A stretch of 64,000 nucleotides of DNA from Nitrospira sp. (GCA_024331045.1 JANDJC010000010.1:1-64000), one strand, 5' to 3'; counted from the stretch's first letter, positions 46,077 through 55,638 are shown. Translations and numbers: made by a program. Notes: generated by a model not told the origin, from the letters alone.

Positions 46077-46592
46077 TCACATGCGAAGCGAGTATTTGAG
46101 TTCATCATTGTGTTTTACACCGGTTCTTTTGAGAAATCCGGCCTCAGCTTGGATGACATAGCGAGCCGCCACCGGCGGCGGACCATAGAACGGGCATGGA
46201 TCGTGGCGGCAAGGCTCAGCATGTTCTACCATATGCACGACATGATGGCTCTCGTCGACCCACAGAATATCGACGGGGAACCGGTACTCCTTCGTTCGAA
46301 CACGATGGAGACCATTTTCTTCAAAGATATAGAGCATCGCACCGTTCGGAGGCAACCCATCCCGGAACGCCAACCCGAACAGAAGCTTCTCCGGTGTATC
46401 GGCCACTTCGGCCTCCAGCTCGATCCCGCTGGGAAATTGGACAACGATGACACTGGACTCTTTGCGCTCTCCGATGAACACAGAAAGACTCATCAGGAGA
46501 AGCGCGAGGAGGACCATCATGACAAGCCGGTTTTTGGATTGCCCGTACCCACCTCCTCCAGCGGCCCCCTGATCAATCGTGGTCATCGTCAT
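46077..46592 (-). CDS. DUF192 membrane-anchored protein
   Basis: This 171-residue protein has one N-terminal membrane segment (about residues 24-42, VMMVLLALLLMSLSVFI) and a DUF192 domain with the pattern ADTPEKLLFGLAFRDGLPPNGAMLYIF, FPVDILWVDESHHVVHMVEHAEPC and ARYVIQAEAGF. The function is unknown for the family; the domain would face the periplasm. The ATG at 46592 or the one two codons on may be the start. It is divergent from the ferredoxin gene. Confidence 0.85.
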   Translation of the reverse strand: MTMTTIDQGAAGGGGYGQSKNRLVMMVLLALLLMSLSVFIGERKESSVIVVQFPSGIELEAEVADTPEKLLFGLAFRDGLPPNGAMLYIFEENGLHRVRTKEYRFPVDILWVDESHHVVHMVEHAEPCRHDPCPFYGPPPVAARYVIQAEAGFLKRTGVKHNDELKYSLRM

Positions 46593-46726
46593 AGATCCAG
46601 CTTTTGCCCGTTTCCTTTCCCTTCTTAATCTTATCTCCGTCTTATCTCCGTTTCCCTTAATCAAAGCTGGGTCGAATGGCCCAAGTTCTTATGGCCACCT
46701 AGGCCTTCTTCCCGCCCCTCGTTCTG

Positions 46727-46756
46727 TTGACTTGGAAAAGATTCGCGGCATAGAAT
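46727..46756 (+). promoter_or_regulatory. Promoter of the ferredoxin gene
   Basis: TTGACT (46727-46732) and TAGAAT (46751-46756) are separated by 18 bases, giving a leader of about 130 bases before the ferredoxin ATG. Confidence 0.6.
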
Positions 46757-46895
46757 GCGGCTCCATTTTTGTTTCCACGGTTCCCACACACAGTGAAACT
46801 GGTACGGAGCGCTGTGGCAAGAACTATGGTCAGGGCGGCGCAATGTTGTCAACTTCGTCTTGCCGAGTTGCCGGAGTGAGAAGGAGGCACCAATC

Positions 46896-47243
46896 ATGGC
46901 ACTGTTGATTACGGACGAATGTATTTCCTGCGGGGCGTGCTTGCCGGAATGTCCCAATGAAGCAATTTTTGAGACACGCAGTGATGCAGAAAGCAAAGGG
47001 TTTCACGTCGGAGACGGCCAAGGAGTTGGTGATAACATTTACGTTATTACCCACGAGCGATGCACGGAATGCGTCGGCCACTTTGATGAGCCTCAGTGCG
47101 CCGCCGTCTGTCCGGTCGACAACTGTTGCATCCCAGACCCCGCCTATCCCGAAACAACGGAAGCTCTCCTTGAGAAGGCAAAGCGGCTGAACCCTGACAA
47201 GACGATTGATCCCTCCAAGGTGTGGAGCGGCGTCAGAAACTGA
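46896..47243 (+). CDS. 2[4Fe-4S] ferredoxin (YfhL/Alvin type)
   Basis: It is a low-potential electron carrier of 115 residues. Cluster cysteines are in CISCGACLPECPNEA (residues about 9-20) and CTECVGHFDEPQCAAVCPVDNC, with the seven-residue insert in the second motif and the C-terminal extension typical of the Allochromatium-type ferredoxins. GAAGGAGG precedes the ATG at good distance; the longer frame from 46860 is not needed. In Nitrospira-like organisms such ferredoxins could serve the reductive TCA cycle, but nothing here proves the partner. Confidence 0.92.
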   Translation: MALLITDECISCGACLPECPNEAIFETRSDAESKGFHVGDGQGVGDNIYVITHERCTECVGHFDEPQCAAVCPVDNCCIPDPAYPETTEALLEKAKRLNPDKTIDPSKVWSGVRN

Positions 47244-47337
47244 CCATTGCCGACGGGCAGGGTAGGCCTTCGGTGGCCCGTCTGTCTCCTGCCGGCCGTT
47301 TCATTCGCAGGGCGTCACGAGATCTCCCTGACAAGTA

Positions 47338-47371
47338 CAACGGCCTCAAGGATCGCTCCTTGAGGCCGTTG
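47338..47371. terminator. Perfect 15-base inverted repeat between convergent genes
   Basis: CAACGGCCTCAAGGA (47338-47352) pairs perfectly with TCCTTGAGGCCGTTG (47357-47371) around a TCGC loop. There is no clean T-tract on either side, so it may be a bidirectional terminator of non-classic form or an RNA 3'-end stabiliser for the ferredoxin and cupredoxin messages. Confidence 0.65.
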
Positions 47372-47481
47372 CTATATCTTCCTCTTCTTCGTTGGTGATT
47401 CTGCTTAGCTGCTCAATTCACAGTTGATCGTTCCACGTTTTCCCATGCCACATTTTGCCATGTGCCCATTCCAGCACTAGG

Positions 47482-47961
47482 TCATTTGATCATGAGCAAT
47501 TTTCCACCCACATGAGCCGGGTGGAGATGGCAGCGATATTCCAACACTGCTCCAGCCCCATAAAACAAGTCGCTCGTCGGCACACCAATGTATTGGGTTT
47601 CACCAGGCTTTAACACGAGTTTGGTATCCAACACCGTTGGGGTCGATTGATCTGCGGCCGCAGCGGTAAGATGGAACCCATGTTCGGCCGTTGCTTTGTT
47701 GGTCACTTTCAAGAGAACTGGCGCCCCCGGTCTGGTTTTAAAATCAATCACGGTCATCGGTGGATACCATGTCTTGATGTCACCAATCTCGATGGAGTAA
47801 AAGGCGGCGTCCACAGTTAATTCTTTAAACGGCTGACCAACAACCGACCCCGTTTCCAAACTGCCGACCTCCACTCCGCCAGCTTGCAGTGCGTACACGG
47901 CCGACGTCCCGGCCACTACCATTCCCAGGCTTAACAGAGCAACACACATCTTCTTCGTCAT
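47482..47961 (-). CDS. Exported cupredoxin, nitrosocyanin-like copper-site pattern
   Basis: This is a periplasmic copper protein of 159 residues with a signal peptide (MTKKMCVALLSLGMVVAGTSAVYALQA). Candidate copper ligands are Glu93/His94 in AEHGFHL and Cys144, His147 and His150 in YRCHLHPAHVGGKLL. Nitrosocyanin of ammonia-oxidising bacteria uses Glu60, Cys95, His98 and His103 in a similar layout (SEGFS ... CxxHPxxxxH), and the preceding LKPGETQYI matches its KAGETKTI strand. No methionine ligand is evident. A plain blue-copper electron carrier is the alternative. GGGAGG lies five bases before the ATG. Confidence 0.8.
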   Translation of the reverse strand: MTKKMCVALLSLGMVVAGTSAVYALQAGGVEVGSLETGSVVGQPFKELTVDAAFYSIEIGDIKTWYPPMTVIDFKTRPGAPVLLKVTNKATAEHGFHLTAAAADQSTPTVLDTKLVLKPGETQYIGVPTSDLFYGAGAVLEYRCHLHPAHVGGKLLMIK

Positions 47962-48265
47962 TCCTACCTCCCTAAAGAAAAATGCAGAAAAGTAAATTGG
48001 CCGGTGAGGCCTGCCTCAAAATTGGACGTTTGTTATGGAAGACTGATGGGCTTCTCGAATTGCACCGGCTCCAGGAGCCCAGGCCATAGGCCCATGGATC
48101 TCATCGGTCGAGGTTTATAACATAGGGCTTCAAAGGGAAGCAACCGAGCTGGATTGCCAGAAAGAGAGCATCCCCTCTCCCATCCTCTTCAGAGCCATAG
48201 CACGCACAGCTCGCCCGTGAGAAGCACGGCTGGCCAACCGCACAGAAGAAATCCCTTCTTCTTTT
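47962..48265. other. Non-coding gap upstream of the cupredoxin
   Basis: No gene is seen. It must hold the cupredoxin promoter: TTGAGG with TTTACT 17 bases on (minus strand, about 48000-48030) is a weak candidate. A plus-strand frame at 48154-48594 is antisense to the lipoprotein gene and is rejected. Confidence 0.4.
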
Positions 48266-48718
48266 TTAACGAGCGCTCAGCGCTTCCCGCGTCCCTGGGG
48301 CACATTCCTCTCGCTTCCAACTTTTCAACACCCGATCCTCTGCAAAGGTCAGGAGGTATCGATAACAGTACAAGGTGGGTTTGGGCTGATCGGTTGGCTT
48401 GCCAACAAGTGATCCGACCGATTGGGATGCCTCCACCAAGAAAGTCGGAGTCCATTTTGATAATTCCTGCTCGCTCAACGCCACTCGATAAACCCAGAGA
48501 CTGTCACCGCCCAAAACCGGAGTCTTTGCGGCATGAGGAGGGCCCAGCTTGTCTCGAACATCATCTTGGGTTAATCGCCCGACCCCCCGCTTAAAATAAC
48601 CGTCCCATCCTGGTCCTCCGCAGGCAGCGAGAGTCGCCGTGACGGCGAGGAGCATTAGGGTGCGCCAGGGAAAACACCGATGGATAGGAGGAGTCCCCTT
48701 TCGAATTCGCATTCTCAC
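48266..48718 (-). CDS. Lipoprotein of unknown function (SmpA/OmlA-like pattern)
   Basis: This 150-residue protein has a type II signal peptide with lipobox LAAC near residue 33, followed by GGPGWDGYFKRGVGRLTQDDVRDKLGPP. The last resembles the LTQxxVxxxLGxP helix of BamE/OmlA-like lipoproteins, and WVYRV and CYRYLLTF beta strands follow. A role in the outer membrane is possible but not shown. The frame begins with GTG 48718; the ATG two codons on is an equal candidate. Confidence 0.75.
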   Translation of the reverse strand: MRMRIRKGTPPIHRCFPWRTLMLLAVTATLAACGGPGWDGYFKRGVGRLTQDDVRDKLGPPHAAKTPVLGGDSLWVYRVALSEQELSKWTPTFLVEASQSVGSLVGKPTDQPKPTLYCYRYLLTFAEDRVLKSWKREECAPGTREALSAR

Positions 48719-48910
48719 ATAATTACGCTACACTGGTCCCTGGGCTCATTGCAACCACAGCCCCCAGATCCGTTCCCCAATTGCTCCTCAACCGCATTGC
48801 TCCCCAACCACGGCTGCCCTCCTGCAACAAGAGGGGGACATCCCGCTTCTTTCGGGTTCCTCTAAAGTCTTGGACGAGAGATTCCGATACGATCCTTGAG
48901 GATTTCCCCT

Positions 48911-49528
48911 ATGCCTCTCATCATCACCGTCAACGGCGTCGTGCAGACATACCAATCCTCTCCGGTCGGCGCACGTCACGCACCGGCCCAAGCAAGCGAG
49001 GTGCGCGACCATCCTCGGCACACCCCTCCCTCCTCGGAGGACCATCGAGCATCCATAGCCCAACAGACATACCAGCGCCTGGCGCACCCCGAATCGAGAT
49101 TGAGAGCGGCAGTCGTCGCTCGTGATCTCATGACATCGCCGGTCATTACCCTGGCCTCCACTCACACCCTGGGCGACGCATGGCATATCATGACGACCAA
49201 GGGATTTCGGCACCTCCCCATCACCTCGTTGGACGGCATCCTCGTGGGGTTGGTGTCCGAGCGCGACCTGTTGTCTCAGGCCCCTGATCTCATCATGGGG
49301 AAATCACCGTCTGCGGCGGCGCACATTAAACTGGCCGAGATCATGACCACGAGGGTCATTTCAGCCACCCCCTCGACGGATATTCGTGACATCGCCCGCA
49401 TCATGCTGGATGAGCGAATTCACGCCGTTCCCGTTCTGGACGGGAACCGACACCCGGTCGGGATTGTCTCATCACGCGATCTTCTGCGGGGCATTGCCAA
49501 CCATGGGCCCCTTGAGTTGTGGACTTGA
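48911..49528 (+). CDS. CBS-domain-pair protein
   Basis: This 205-residue protein has an N-terminal variable stretch (1-70) and two CBS domains: VVARDLMTSPVITLASTHTLGDAWHIM ending SERDLLSQ, and LAEIMTTRVISATPSTDIRDIARIM ending SSRDLLRGI. CBS pairs bind adenine nucleotides and sense energy state. There is no attached catalytic domain, so it probably acts on a partner. ATG 48911 is used; a TTG five codons earlier is possible. Confidence 0.88.
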   Translation: MPLIITVNGVVQTYQSSPVGARHAPAQASEVRDHPRHTPPSSEDHRASIAQQTYQRLAHPESRLRAAVVARDLMTSPVITLASTHTLGDAWHIMTTKGFRHLPITSLDGILVGLVSERDLLSQAPDLIMGKSPSAAAHIKLAEIMTTRVISATPSTDIRDIARIMLDERIHAVPVLDGNRHPVGIVSSRDLLRGIANHGPLELWT

Positions 49529-49648
49529 CCACGATCGCCAGCCTCCCTATTGCCTATCTTGTTTCACCTTGGTGTTCCTCTTAAGGTGATCGAGAGAACA
49601 CCGTGAACTGCAACACGGCCAACAGTCTCTCTCCCTATCGAAGAACTC

Positions 49649-50131
49649 TCAGCACATTTCTTCCCAGTTCTGAAATGTAGCAGCCTGCCCGAGGCGACAG
49701 CCATGCTCATCGAGGACGTTCCAGAGGATGGCGTCAACCACCAGAAATCGGCGGCCAGTCGCGGAAATCCTGACACCGCGATATCCCTCCACATACCCCC
49801 GCGTCTGAGCCATCTCCAACATTCGTCGCCGTTCCTCTCGATGGACCGGCTCCGCCGTCATCCGCGAGGGAGTGCGGGTGAACTGATCCCATTGCATTTC
49901 CCACAGTCGGAGTGCCGTTTGATTTCCATAATTGAGGACCGGGTCCGGCTCACTCCCATGCGACACTACCACGAAGGGTGCCGTAAACAGGACCTCCGCG
50001 TCACGTAGGATCGATCCAGAGCGGACGATCAGTTCTCGCCCCATCCAGTGCCGAAAACTGTTGAGCAACTGTTGCGACCATCTCAGCACCGGGGGGCTGA
50101 TCCAGATGGGAATATCCCCTCTCGATTCCAT
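49649..50131 (-). CDS. MEKHLA-domain protein
   Basis: This is a stand-alone MEKHLA domain of 160 residues. The family segments LNYGNQTALRLWEMQWDQFTRTPSRMTAEPVHREERRRML and GYRGVRISATGRRFLVVDAILWNV are clear. The domain is PAS-like and also occurs at the C-terminus of plant HD-ZIP III proteins; the function in bacteria is unknown. It is divergent from leuC. Confidence 0.85.
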   Translation of the reverse strand: MESRGDIPIWISPPVLRWSQQLLNSFRHWMGRELIVRSGSILRDAEVLFTAPFVVVSHGSEPDPVLNYGNQTALRLWEMQWDQFTRTPSRMTAEPVHREERRRMLEMAQTRGYVEGYRGVRISATGRRFLVVDAILWNVLDEHGCRLGQAATFQNWEEMC

Positions 50132-50261
50132 TGCACGTCGTCGCGCAAGCGAGCAGTGATGGCTTCTTCGTCGGGCGCCGTGGCCTGATGCCGCACTAAC
50201 ACAGAGGGACGAGGCGTTGCAAGCATGACAGCGATGTCGGCATTGCCCGCGCTTCCCCTCC

Positions 50262-50291
50262 TTGGCGCCCCGTTTCTGCTCCTTGTATAAT
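50262..50291 (+). promoter_or_regulatory. Promoter of leuCD
   Basis: TTGGCG (50262-50267), 18 bases, then a perfect TATAAT (50286-50291), about 65 bases before the leuC ATG. No leader peptide with repeated leucine codons is visible in the short leader. Confidence 0.6.
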
Positions 50292-50356
50292 GGCGTTTCT
50301 CATCCGCTGTTTGTTTCGCTGGGTGCCGTTGTCTGGCGGAGAGGGAGGAGAAAAGC

Positions 50357-51760
50357 ATGGCTGGGACGACGTTGTTCGATAAGATTTGGGACGCGCACGT
50401 GGTCCGTGCAGAGGCGGACGGCACCACCTTGCTGTACATCGATCGACAACTGATCCATGAAGTAACCTCTCCCCAGGCCTTCGAGGGGCTGAAGCTGGCG
50501 GGACGCCGTCCACGGCGTCCCGCCGCCACATTGGCAGTGCCGGATCACAACGTGCCGACCACCGATCGGACTCTGCCCATCGCCGACCCCATCAGCGCCA
50601 AACAGATCGAGACCCTCGAGGAAAACTGCCGCGAGTTTGGTATCCCTCTGTTCGGCATGAAGGATATCCGCCAGGGCATCGTGCACGTGATTGGTCCGGA
50701 ACAGGGCTTTACCTTGCCTGGCATGACTCTCGTCTGCGGTGATTCCCATACCTCAACCCATGGAGCGTTCGGCGCATTGGCGTTCGGCATTGGCACGAGC
50801 GAAGTCGAACATGTCCTGGCCACCCAGTGCCTCATCCAAAAACGACCGAAAACGATGGAAATCCGCGTCGAGGGGATCTTGCCCGACTATTGTTCAGCCA
50901 AAGACATCATCCTCGCCATCATCCGCAAGATTGGGACAGCCGGTGGAACCGGCCACGTGATCGAATACACCGGCTCGGCTATTCGCGCCTTGAGCATGGA
51001 AGGCCGCATGACCCTCTGCAATATGTCGATTGAAGGAGGAGCCAGGGCCGGCATGGTTGCCCCTGACGAGAAGACCATCGCCTATCTCAAAGGCCGGCCC
51101 CTTGCCCCACAAGGCACGCTGTTTGATCAAGCGGTGAAGAGCTGGGAGCAGCTCCAGACCGATTCGGACGCCCGTTATGACACCACCGTGACCATGCAGG
51201 CTGAGGACATCGCTCCCCAGGTCAGTTGGGGCACCAATCCGGGCATGGTGGTGGGCGTAGACGAAACGGTGCCGGACCCTCAAACAATGTCGGACGAAAA
51301 CGCGAGACGCGCAACCGAGCGGGCATTGGAATACATGGGCCTCAAGCCCAACACCCCGATCACAGACATTGTGATCGACCGGGTTTTTATTGGGTCGTGC
51401 ACCAATGCGAGAATTGAAGACCTTCGACTTGCCGCGCGTTTTGTCCAAGGGAAACGAGTGGCAAAGGGGGTCCACGCGATGGTCGTTCCCGGCTCCGGCC
51501 TGGTGAAGGCCCAGGCGGAAGCGGAAGGGCTCGACCGGATCTTTCGCGAGGCAGGATTCGAATGGAGAGAAGCAGGGTGCAGCATGTGTCTCGCGATGAA
51601 CGCCGATGTCCTGCAACCCGGCGAGCGGTGCGCTTCCACAAGTAACCGGAACTTTGAAGGGCGTCAGGGCGCAGGCGGACGAACCCATTTGGTCTCGCCA
51701 GCCATGGCGGCGGCCGCTGCCATCGAAGGACATTTCGTGGACATCAGGCGGTGGGCTTAG
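50357..51760 (+). CDS. leuC: 3-Isopropylmalate dehydratase large subunit
   Basis: It isomerises 2- to 3-isopropylmalate in leucine synthesis, with LeuD. The 467-residue aconitase-type protein has [24 protein letters not shown], the [4Fe-4S] cysteines in [13 protein letters not shown] (about residue 345) and CSMCLAMN (about 408-411), and the C-terminal [20 protein letters not shown] precedes the ATG. leuD follows 88 bases on. Confidence 0.97.
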   Translation: MAGTTLFDKIWDAHVVRAEADGTTLLYIDRQLIHEVTSPQAFEGLKLAGRRPRRPAATLAVPDHNVPTTDRTLPIADPISAKQIETLEENCREFGIPLFGMKDIRQGIVHVIGPEQGFTLPGMTLVCGDSHTSTHGAFGALAFGIGTSEVEHVLATQCLIQKRPKTMEIRVEGILPDYCSAKDIILAIIRKIGTAGGTGHVIEYTGSAIRALSMEGRMTLCNMSIEGGARAGMVAPDEKTIAYLKGRPLAPQGTLFDQAVKSWEQLQTDSDARYDTTVTMQAEDIAPQVSWGTNPGMVVGVDETVPDPQTMSDENARRATERALEYMGLKPNTPITDIVIDRVFIGSCTNARIEDLRLAARFVQGKRVAKGVHAMVVPGSGLVKAQAEAEGLDRIFREAGFEWREAGCSMCLAMNADVLQPGERCASTSNRNFEGRQGAGGRTHLVSPAMAAAAAIEGHFVDIRRWA

Positions 51761-51848
51761 AATTCGGTCGTGCGCATGCTCGCAGTCTGTTAAGCCGGCT
51801 CGTTTTCGCACGACAGCGCTCAAACTAATCACTTAAGGTTGGACTCCC

Positions 51849-52469
51849 ATGCAGGCATTCACCCGAATAACCGGTCTGGTCGCTCCGCTGGACCGGGTCA
51901 ATGTGGATACGGACCAGATTATCCCCAAACAGTTCTTGAAGACGATCAAACGAACCGGCCTGCGAGAAGGGCTCTTTTACGATTGGCGGAGGAAGCCGGA
52001 TGGGTCACTGGATCCCACCTTTTTCTTAAATCAGCCCCGTTATGAAGGTGCTACGATCTTGCTCACACGTGACAATTTCGGTTGCGGATCGTCGAGAGAG
52101 CATGCCCCCTGGGCACTCCTCGATCAAGGCTTTCGCTGCATCATCGCGCCCAGTTTTGCGGACATCTTTTATAACAACTGTTTCCAGAACGGTATCCTGC
52201 CAGTCATGTTGGAGCGTGAGACAGTCTCCTCCCTTATGAAAGACGTGTTTGCCACAGAAGGATACCGGCTCACCGTCGATTTGGGTGCGCAGCAGGTAAT
52301 CACACCAAGCGGAACGGTGTATCAATTTGACATCGATCCGTTCAGAAAAGACTGTCTCTACCGGGGACTGGATTCCATCGGCCTCACGCTCCAGCACGAA
52401 GACGCTATTGCAGCCTACGAACGTCGGCGGAAACAGGAAGCTCCATGGCTGTTTGCCGATCTTCCCTAG
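51849..52469 (+). CDS. leuD: 3-Isopropylmalate dehydratase small subunit
   Basis: It is the swivelling small subunit of isopropylmalate isomerase. The 206-residue protein has [52 protein letters not shown] and NGILPV, all typical of LeuD. It pairs with leuC upstream. A long minus-strand frame (52026-52763) is its antisense shadow. Confidence 0.96.
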   Translation: MQAFTRITGLVAPLDRVNVDTDQIIPKQFLKTIKRTGLREGLFYDWRRKPDGSLDPTFFLNQPRYEGATILLTRDNFGCGSSREHAPWALLDQGFRCIIAPSFADIFYNNCFQNGILPVMLERETVSSLMKDVFATEGYRLTVDLGAQQVITPSGTVYQFDIDPFRKDCLYRGLDSIGLTLQHEDAIAAYERRRKQEAPWLFADLP

Positions 52470-52570
52470 CACACAGCCGTTGCATCCCACAGGTTTATGG
52501 ATACAGGCGCATGGCCAGCGCTGATCATCGAGAAGAACGGGGAAGAGTTGTGAATAGTCAGAGGCGACCG

Positions 52571-52996
52571 TCAGGGACCTGAAGGGGTGGCGCCACATTT
52601 GGTGAGTGACGTTCGTTTGCTCAGATGAAACGTGCCGCCCTTTTGGAGCGGGGTGAAATCCGCCCCGATTCGATCGTACCACCAGGTGCCATCGCCCTCC
52701 GTGTAGTCCTCGGAGAGGATCACCGTGAAGCCCCCCTCCCGATCGTTTTCCTTTTGATACCACTTGCCGACCCAGGTATGGCCATCAAGTCGGCTGGTTT
52801 CGAATCGTCCGTCTTTGTAGGGATAGGTCCCGTTTCCTCTTTCATCGAGCTGGAGCACGACGACCGCGCCATCTTCGTACTCCCATTCTCCTGCCAATAC
52901 GGACTTGTCTGCGGATAATGAGGCATCATCGCTCAACGGCTGGTGGACGCAGGCTGTAACGAGGAGACCCGTGACAAGGATACCCCAATGGGACAT
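52571..52996 (-). CDS. Lipoprotein of unknown function
   Basis: It is a 141-residue protein with a type II signal peptide: MSHWGILVTGLLVTAC, lipobox at Cys16. The mature part is rich in Trp, Gly and acidic residues (LAGEWEYEDGAVVVLQLDERGNGTYPYKDGRF, WVGKWYQKENDREGGF), a repeated beta pattern like that of small lipocalin-type or DUF-type lipoproteins that measure product against a baseline. I do not recognise the family. GGAGGAGG lies four bases before the ATG. The frame is open far upstream (to 53509), overlapping the next gene, and that part is rejected. Confidence 0.75.
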   Translation of the reverse strand: MSHWGILVTGLLVTACVHQPLSDDASLSADKSVLAGEWEYEDGAVVVLQLDERGNGTYPYKDGRFETSRLDGHTWVGKWYQKENDREGGFTVILSEDYTEGDGTWWYDRIGADFTPLQKGGTFHLSKRTSLTKCGATPSGP

Positions 52997-53064
52997 AGCT
53001 ACCTCCTCCCACCCTCTCATACCGTGAACATGGAAAATGGGCAAGCAAATGCTCTCTCGCTCAG

Positions 53065-54225
53065 CTACCACCTTGCTCGCTTGAGGCGGCAACAGGCCTC
53101 GTCGAGGTCTTCGTCGGTTTTGGCGTAACTGAACCGAATGAAGCGTGCGCCTTCCGGTCCGGAGAAAAACGCCTCCCCCGGCACCCCCGCAATACCGGTG
53201 GCCTCCAAGAGCGTCATCGCGCGAGCCTTTCCGGTCACTCCCGGCACCTTCGAGACATCCGCCAACACATAGTAGGCTCCCTGAGGAATTGACGGAGGCA
53301 AACCGCTCTCGGCCAAGACCTCGCAAAACCGATCCCGCTTGTGCTGGTAGGCACGTGCCAGCTCCTTGTAGAAGTCCTCGGAGAGATCCGTGATGCCCGC
53401 CGCAATTCCCCATTGAAGAGGAGCTGGAGCGCAGACGTACAGCAGGTCGTTGACGGCCCCGATGGCCTGGGCCCAGGGTTGAGCTGCCACACTGTAGCCG
53501 ATGCGCCATCCTGTGACGCTAAAGGTTTTGGAATAGCCGCCAACGGTGATCGTCCGCTCCGCCATGCCGGGCAACGAAGCCATGCTCAGATGAGACCGCC
53601 CGTCATAGAGAAAGTATTCGTAGATTTCGTCCGAAAACACGAAGAGATCGTGCTTCTTTGCAATGGCCGCGACCGTTTCCAGCTCATCCCGCGTCCACAC
53701 TTTTCCACAGGGATTGCCCGGCGAGTTGACCACCACCGCCTTGGTCTTTGCGGTCACAGCCTGTTCCAGTTGCGTCACCGCGAAGGTCCAGTCTGGAGGC
53801 TCCATCGTGACTGTCACCGGCACCGCCCCCACCGCCAACAAGGCACTCAAGTGATATTGATAGAACGGCTCAAAGACGATGACCTCATCGCCCGGTTCCA
53901 ATAGCGCCTCGCACGCGCAATGGAAGGCCCCGGTCGCACCGGCACTGACGACGATCTCCGAGTCGGGATCAGCCCGAATGCCGTTGTAGCGGACCAGCTT
54001 CTGAGCCAACGCCTCCCGCAATTCCGGCAGACCATCAAACCTGGTATAGGTGTTTCGCCCCTCGTTGATGGCCCGTTGCGCGGCCTCGAGCACCAAGGCC
54101 GGCGCCGGTGTGTCACAGACCCCCTGAGCCAGGTTGATCCCCTTGACACGGGCGCAGGCCTGCGTCATCGCTCGAATCTCGGACTGCGTCAGATCCGCCA
54201 TCCTCCGACTGACCACCCGTTTCAT
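53065..54225 (-). CDS. Aminotransferase class I/II
   Basis: This is a PLP aminotransferase of 386 residues in the aspartate/kynurenine group (fold type I). It shows INLAQGVCDTPAP, SAGATGAFHCACEALLEPGDEVIVFEPFYQYH, NSPGNPCGKVW, FSDEIYEYFLYDG and the PLP lysine in GGYSKTFSVTGWRIGY, with Arg in FIRFSYAKT. Start MKRVVSRRMADLTQSE at 54225 has GGAAGCAGG upstream. The substrate is not predictable; methionine, aspartate or kynurenine-type activity are all possible. It is 65 bases downstream of msrA. Confidence 0.88.
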   Translation of the reverse strand: MKRVVSRRMADLTQSEIRAMTQACARVKGINLAQGVCDTPAPALVLEAAQRAINEGRNTYTRFDGLPELREALAQKLVRYNGIRADPDSEIVVSAGATGAFHCACEALLEPGDEVIVFEPFYQYHLSALLAVGAVPVTVTMEPPDWTFAVTQLEQAVTAKTKAVVVNSPGNPCGKVWTRDELETVAAIAKKHDLFVFSDEIYEYFLYDGRSHLSMASLPGMAERTITVGGYSKTFSVTGWRIGYSVAAQPWAQAIGAVNDLLYVCAPAPLQWGIAAGITDLSEDFYKELARAYQHKRDRFCEVLAESGLPPSIPQGAYYVLADVSKVPGVTGKARAMTLLEATGIAGVPGEAFFSGPEGARFIRFSYAKTDEDLDEACCRLKRARW

Positions 54226-54290
54226 CTGCCTGCTTCCCTTCCTCACAATACGATCGTTGCCCTCATCGCGCGGCCCACGGGCGCGAGCCA

Positions 54291-54917
54291 TTACGGCTTG
54301 CCCCACAAAGCCTCGAGCCGCTGAGCCCGTCCGCAACCGAGCTTGTAATACTTATAGCGGATCGGATTCTTCTTGTAATAATCTTGGTGTTCCTCCTCTG
54401 CTGGATAAAACGTGGAGGCCTTGACAATCTGGGTTACGATTGGTTGCGCAAACCGTTTCGATCGTTCAAGCGCCGCCTTCGATTCCTCCGCCAGCCTCCG
54501 CTCATCGTCGGTTCCATAAAAGATGGCCGATCGATACTGCGTGCCGTGGTCACAGAATTGCCCGTTAGGCGTCAGGGGGTCCACATTGCGCCAAAAGACA
54601 TCGAGTAGCGTTTGGTAACTCACCTTGGCGGGATCATAGATCACCTCCACCGACTCGGCATGACCGGTTTTGCCGCTGGATACTTGAGCATAGGTGGGAT
54701 TGGCAATGGTGCCTCCCATGTAACCAGACATCACCGATAGCACTCCCTCCACAGCTTCGAACGCTTCCTCCATGCACCAGAAGCAGCCTCCCGCAAAATA
54801 GGCCTTAGCCGGCTCTGCCGCCCTGGTGATTTGGGGTTGATTGAGAGGGAAGCTCACCAGCACCCCGAACAGACTCAACACAATCAAGTTGCGTGCCCTC
54901 TGTCGCCGCGACGTCAT
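54291..54917 (-). CDS. msrA: Peptide methionine sulfoxide reductase MsrA, exported
   Basis: It reduces methionine-S-sulfoxide in proteins. The 208-residue protein has a signal peptide (NLIVLSLFGVLVSFPL) and the catalytic GGCFWCMEEAF (about residue 50), GYMGGTIANPTYAQVSSGKTGHAESVEV and DHGTQYRSAIFY. A C-terminal cysteine (YKLGCG) could be the resolving one. An exported MsrA suggests repair of periplasmic proteins, useful where reactive nitrogen or copper chemistry occurs. GGGAAGAAG precedes the ATG. Confidence 0.95.
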   Translation of the reverse strand: MTSRRQRARNLIVLSLFGVLVSFPLNQPQITRAAEPAKAYFAGGCFWCMEEAFEAVEGVLSVMSGYMGGTIANPTYAQVSSGKTGHAESVEVIYDPAKVSYQTLLDVFWRNVDPLTPNGQFCDHGTQYRSAIFYGTDDERRLAEESKAALERSKRFAQPIVTQIVKASTFYPAEEEHQDYYKKNPIRYKYYKLGCGRAQRLEALWGKP

Positions 54918-55095
54918 CTCTTCTTCCCTCCTTGTCCATGACGGTATCCCTGGCAACCACTTGCTCCGCCAGCTCCCTTTTGATCCTACATGATAGATTC
55001 GGTCGGTGCGAGAGAACGAGCGCGCCAAGGAAGACGATCCGGGGAGTACAAAAGGGGAAACAGCGGGTGTGTTCCCTCCCCCTCATCTTAAAAAG

Positions 55096-55638
55096 TCATA
55101 TGGAAAGACCGTCATACCCGCTCGCGGAATCAGTCCAGGAACGGCCGCGAATCTTTCCCAATCGTTTCATGATCATTGCAATCGCCTCTTCCGGCGAATC
55201 AACGGCGGTTACCAGTCGTTTGCCCAGTTTTCTAAAGAACGCCACCTCCGCAGCAGAGGCTCCCACCAAAATGACCGGCCTTCCAGCTTTGACCGCCAAG
55301 GCCACTTCCGACACCGTGCCGGACCCCGTCAAGCCGCAGACCACGACCACATGGCTGGTCAAGACGTTGATGTTGTTGCGACCACTGCCCATCTCCGTAA
55401 TGATCGGCACATCGACGTGGCGCGACACCCGGTCCTTGGCGGTCGGCAAAATACCCACGGTGAGGCTTCCCCCTACCTTCTTGGCCCCTTCGCAGGCGGC
55501 ATCCATCACGCCGACATCCCGACCTCCCGTCAACACCACCCACCCCCGCCGTGCGATCAATTCGCCAAGCAGTCTGGCATTTTCGAGATCCTTTTTTCTG
55601 GCGTTAGCCGGCCCCATCACCCCTACGATCACATACAT
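55096..55638 (-). CDS. LOG-related Rossmann protein (TIGR00725 type)
   Basis: This 180-residue protein has a Rossmann-like fold and belongs with the SLOG/LOG superfamily: VIVGVMGPANARKKDLENARLLGELIARRGWVVLTGGRDVGVMDAACEGAK and CGLTGSGTVSEVALAVKAGRPVILVG. True cytokinin-activating LOG proteins carry PGGxGTxxE, which here is GLTGSGTVSE, so phosphoribohydrolase activity is doubtful. Nucleotide or cofactor binding is likely. It stands alone on the minus strand between msrA and the TPR gene. Confidence 0.82.
   Translation of the reverse strand: MYVIVGVMGPANARKKDLENARLLGELIARRGWVVLTGGRDVGVMDAACEGAKKVGGSLTVGILPTAKDRVSRHVDVPIITEMGSGRNNINVLTSHVVVVCGLTGSGTVSEVALAVKAGRPVILVGASAAEVAFFRKLGKRLVTAVDSPEEAIAMIMKRLGKIRGRSWTDSASGYDGLSI

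Noticed and set aside
50894-51832. 312-codon minus-strand frame opposite leuC
   Set aside because: Antisense to leuC, whose product has the aconitase cysteines and full length.
52026-52763. 245-codon minus-strand frame opposite leuD
   Set aside because: Antisense to leuD and overlapping the real lipoprotein gene in a different frame.
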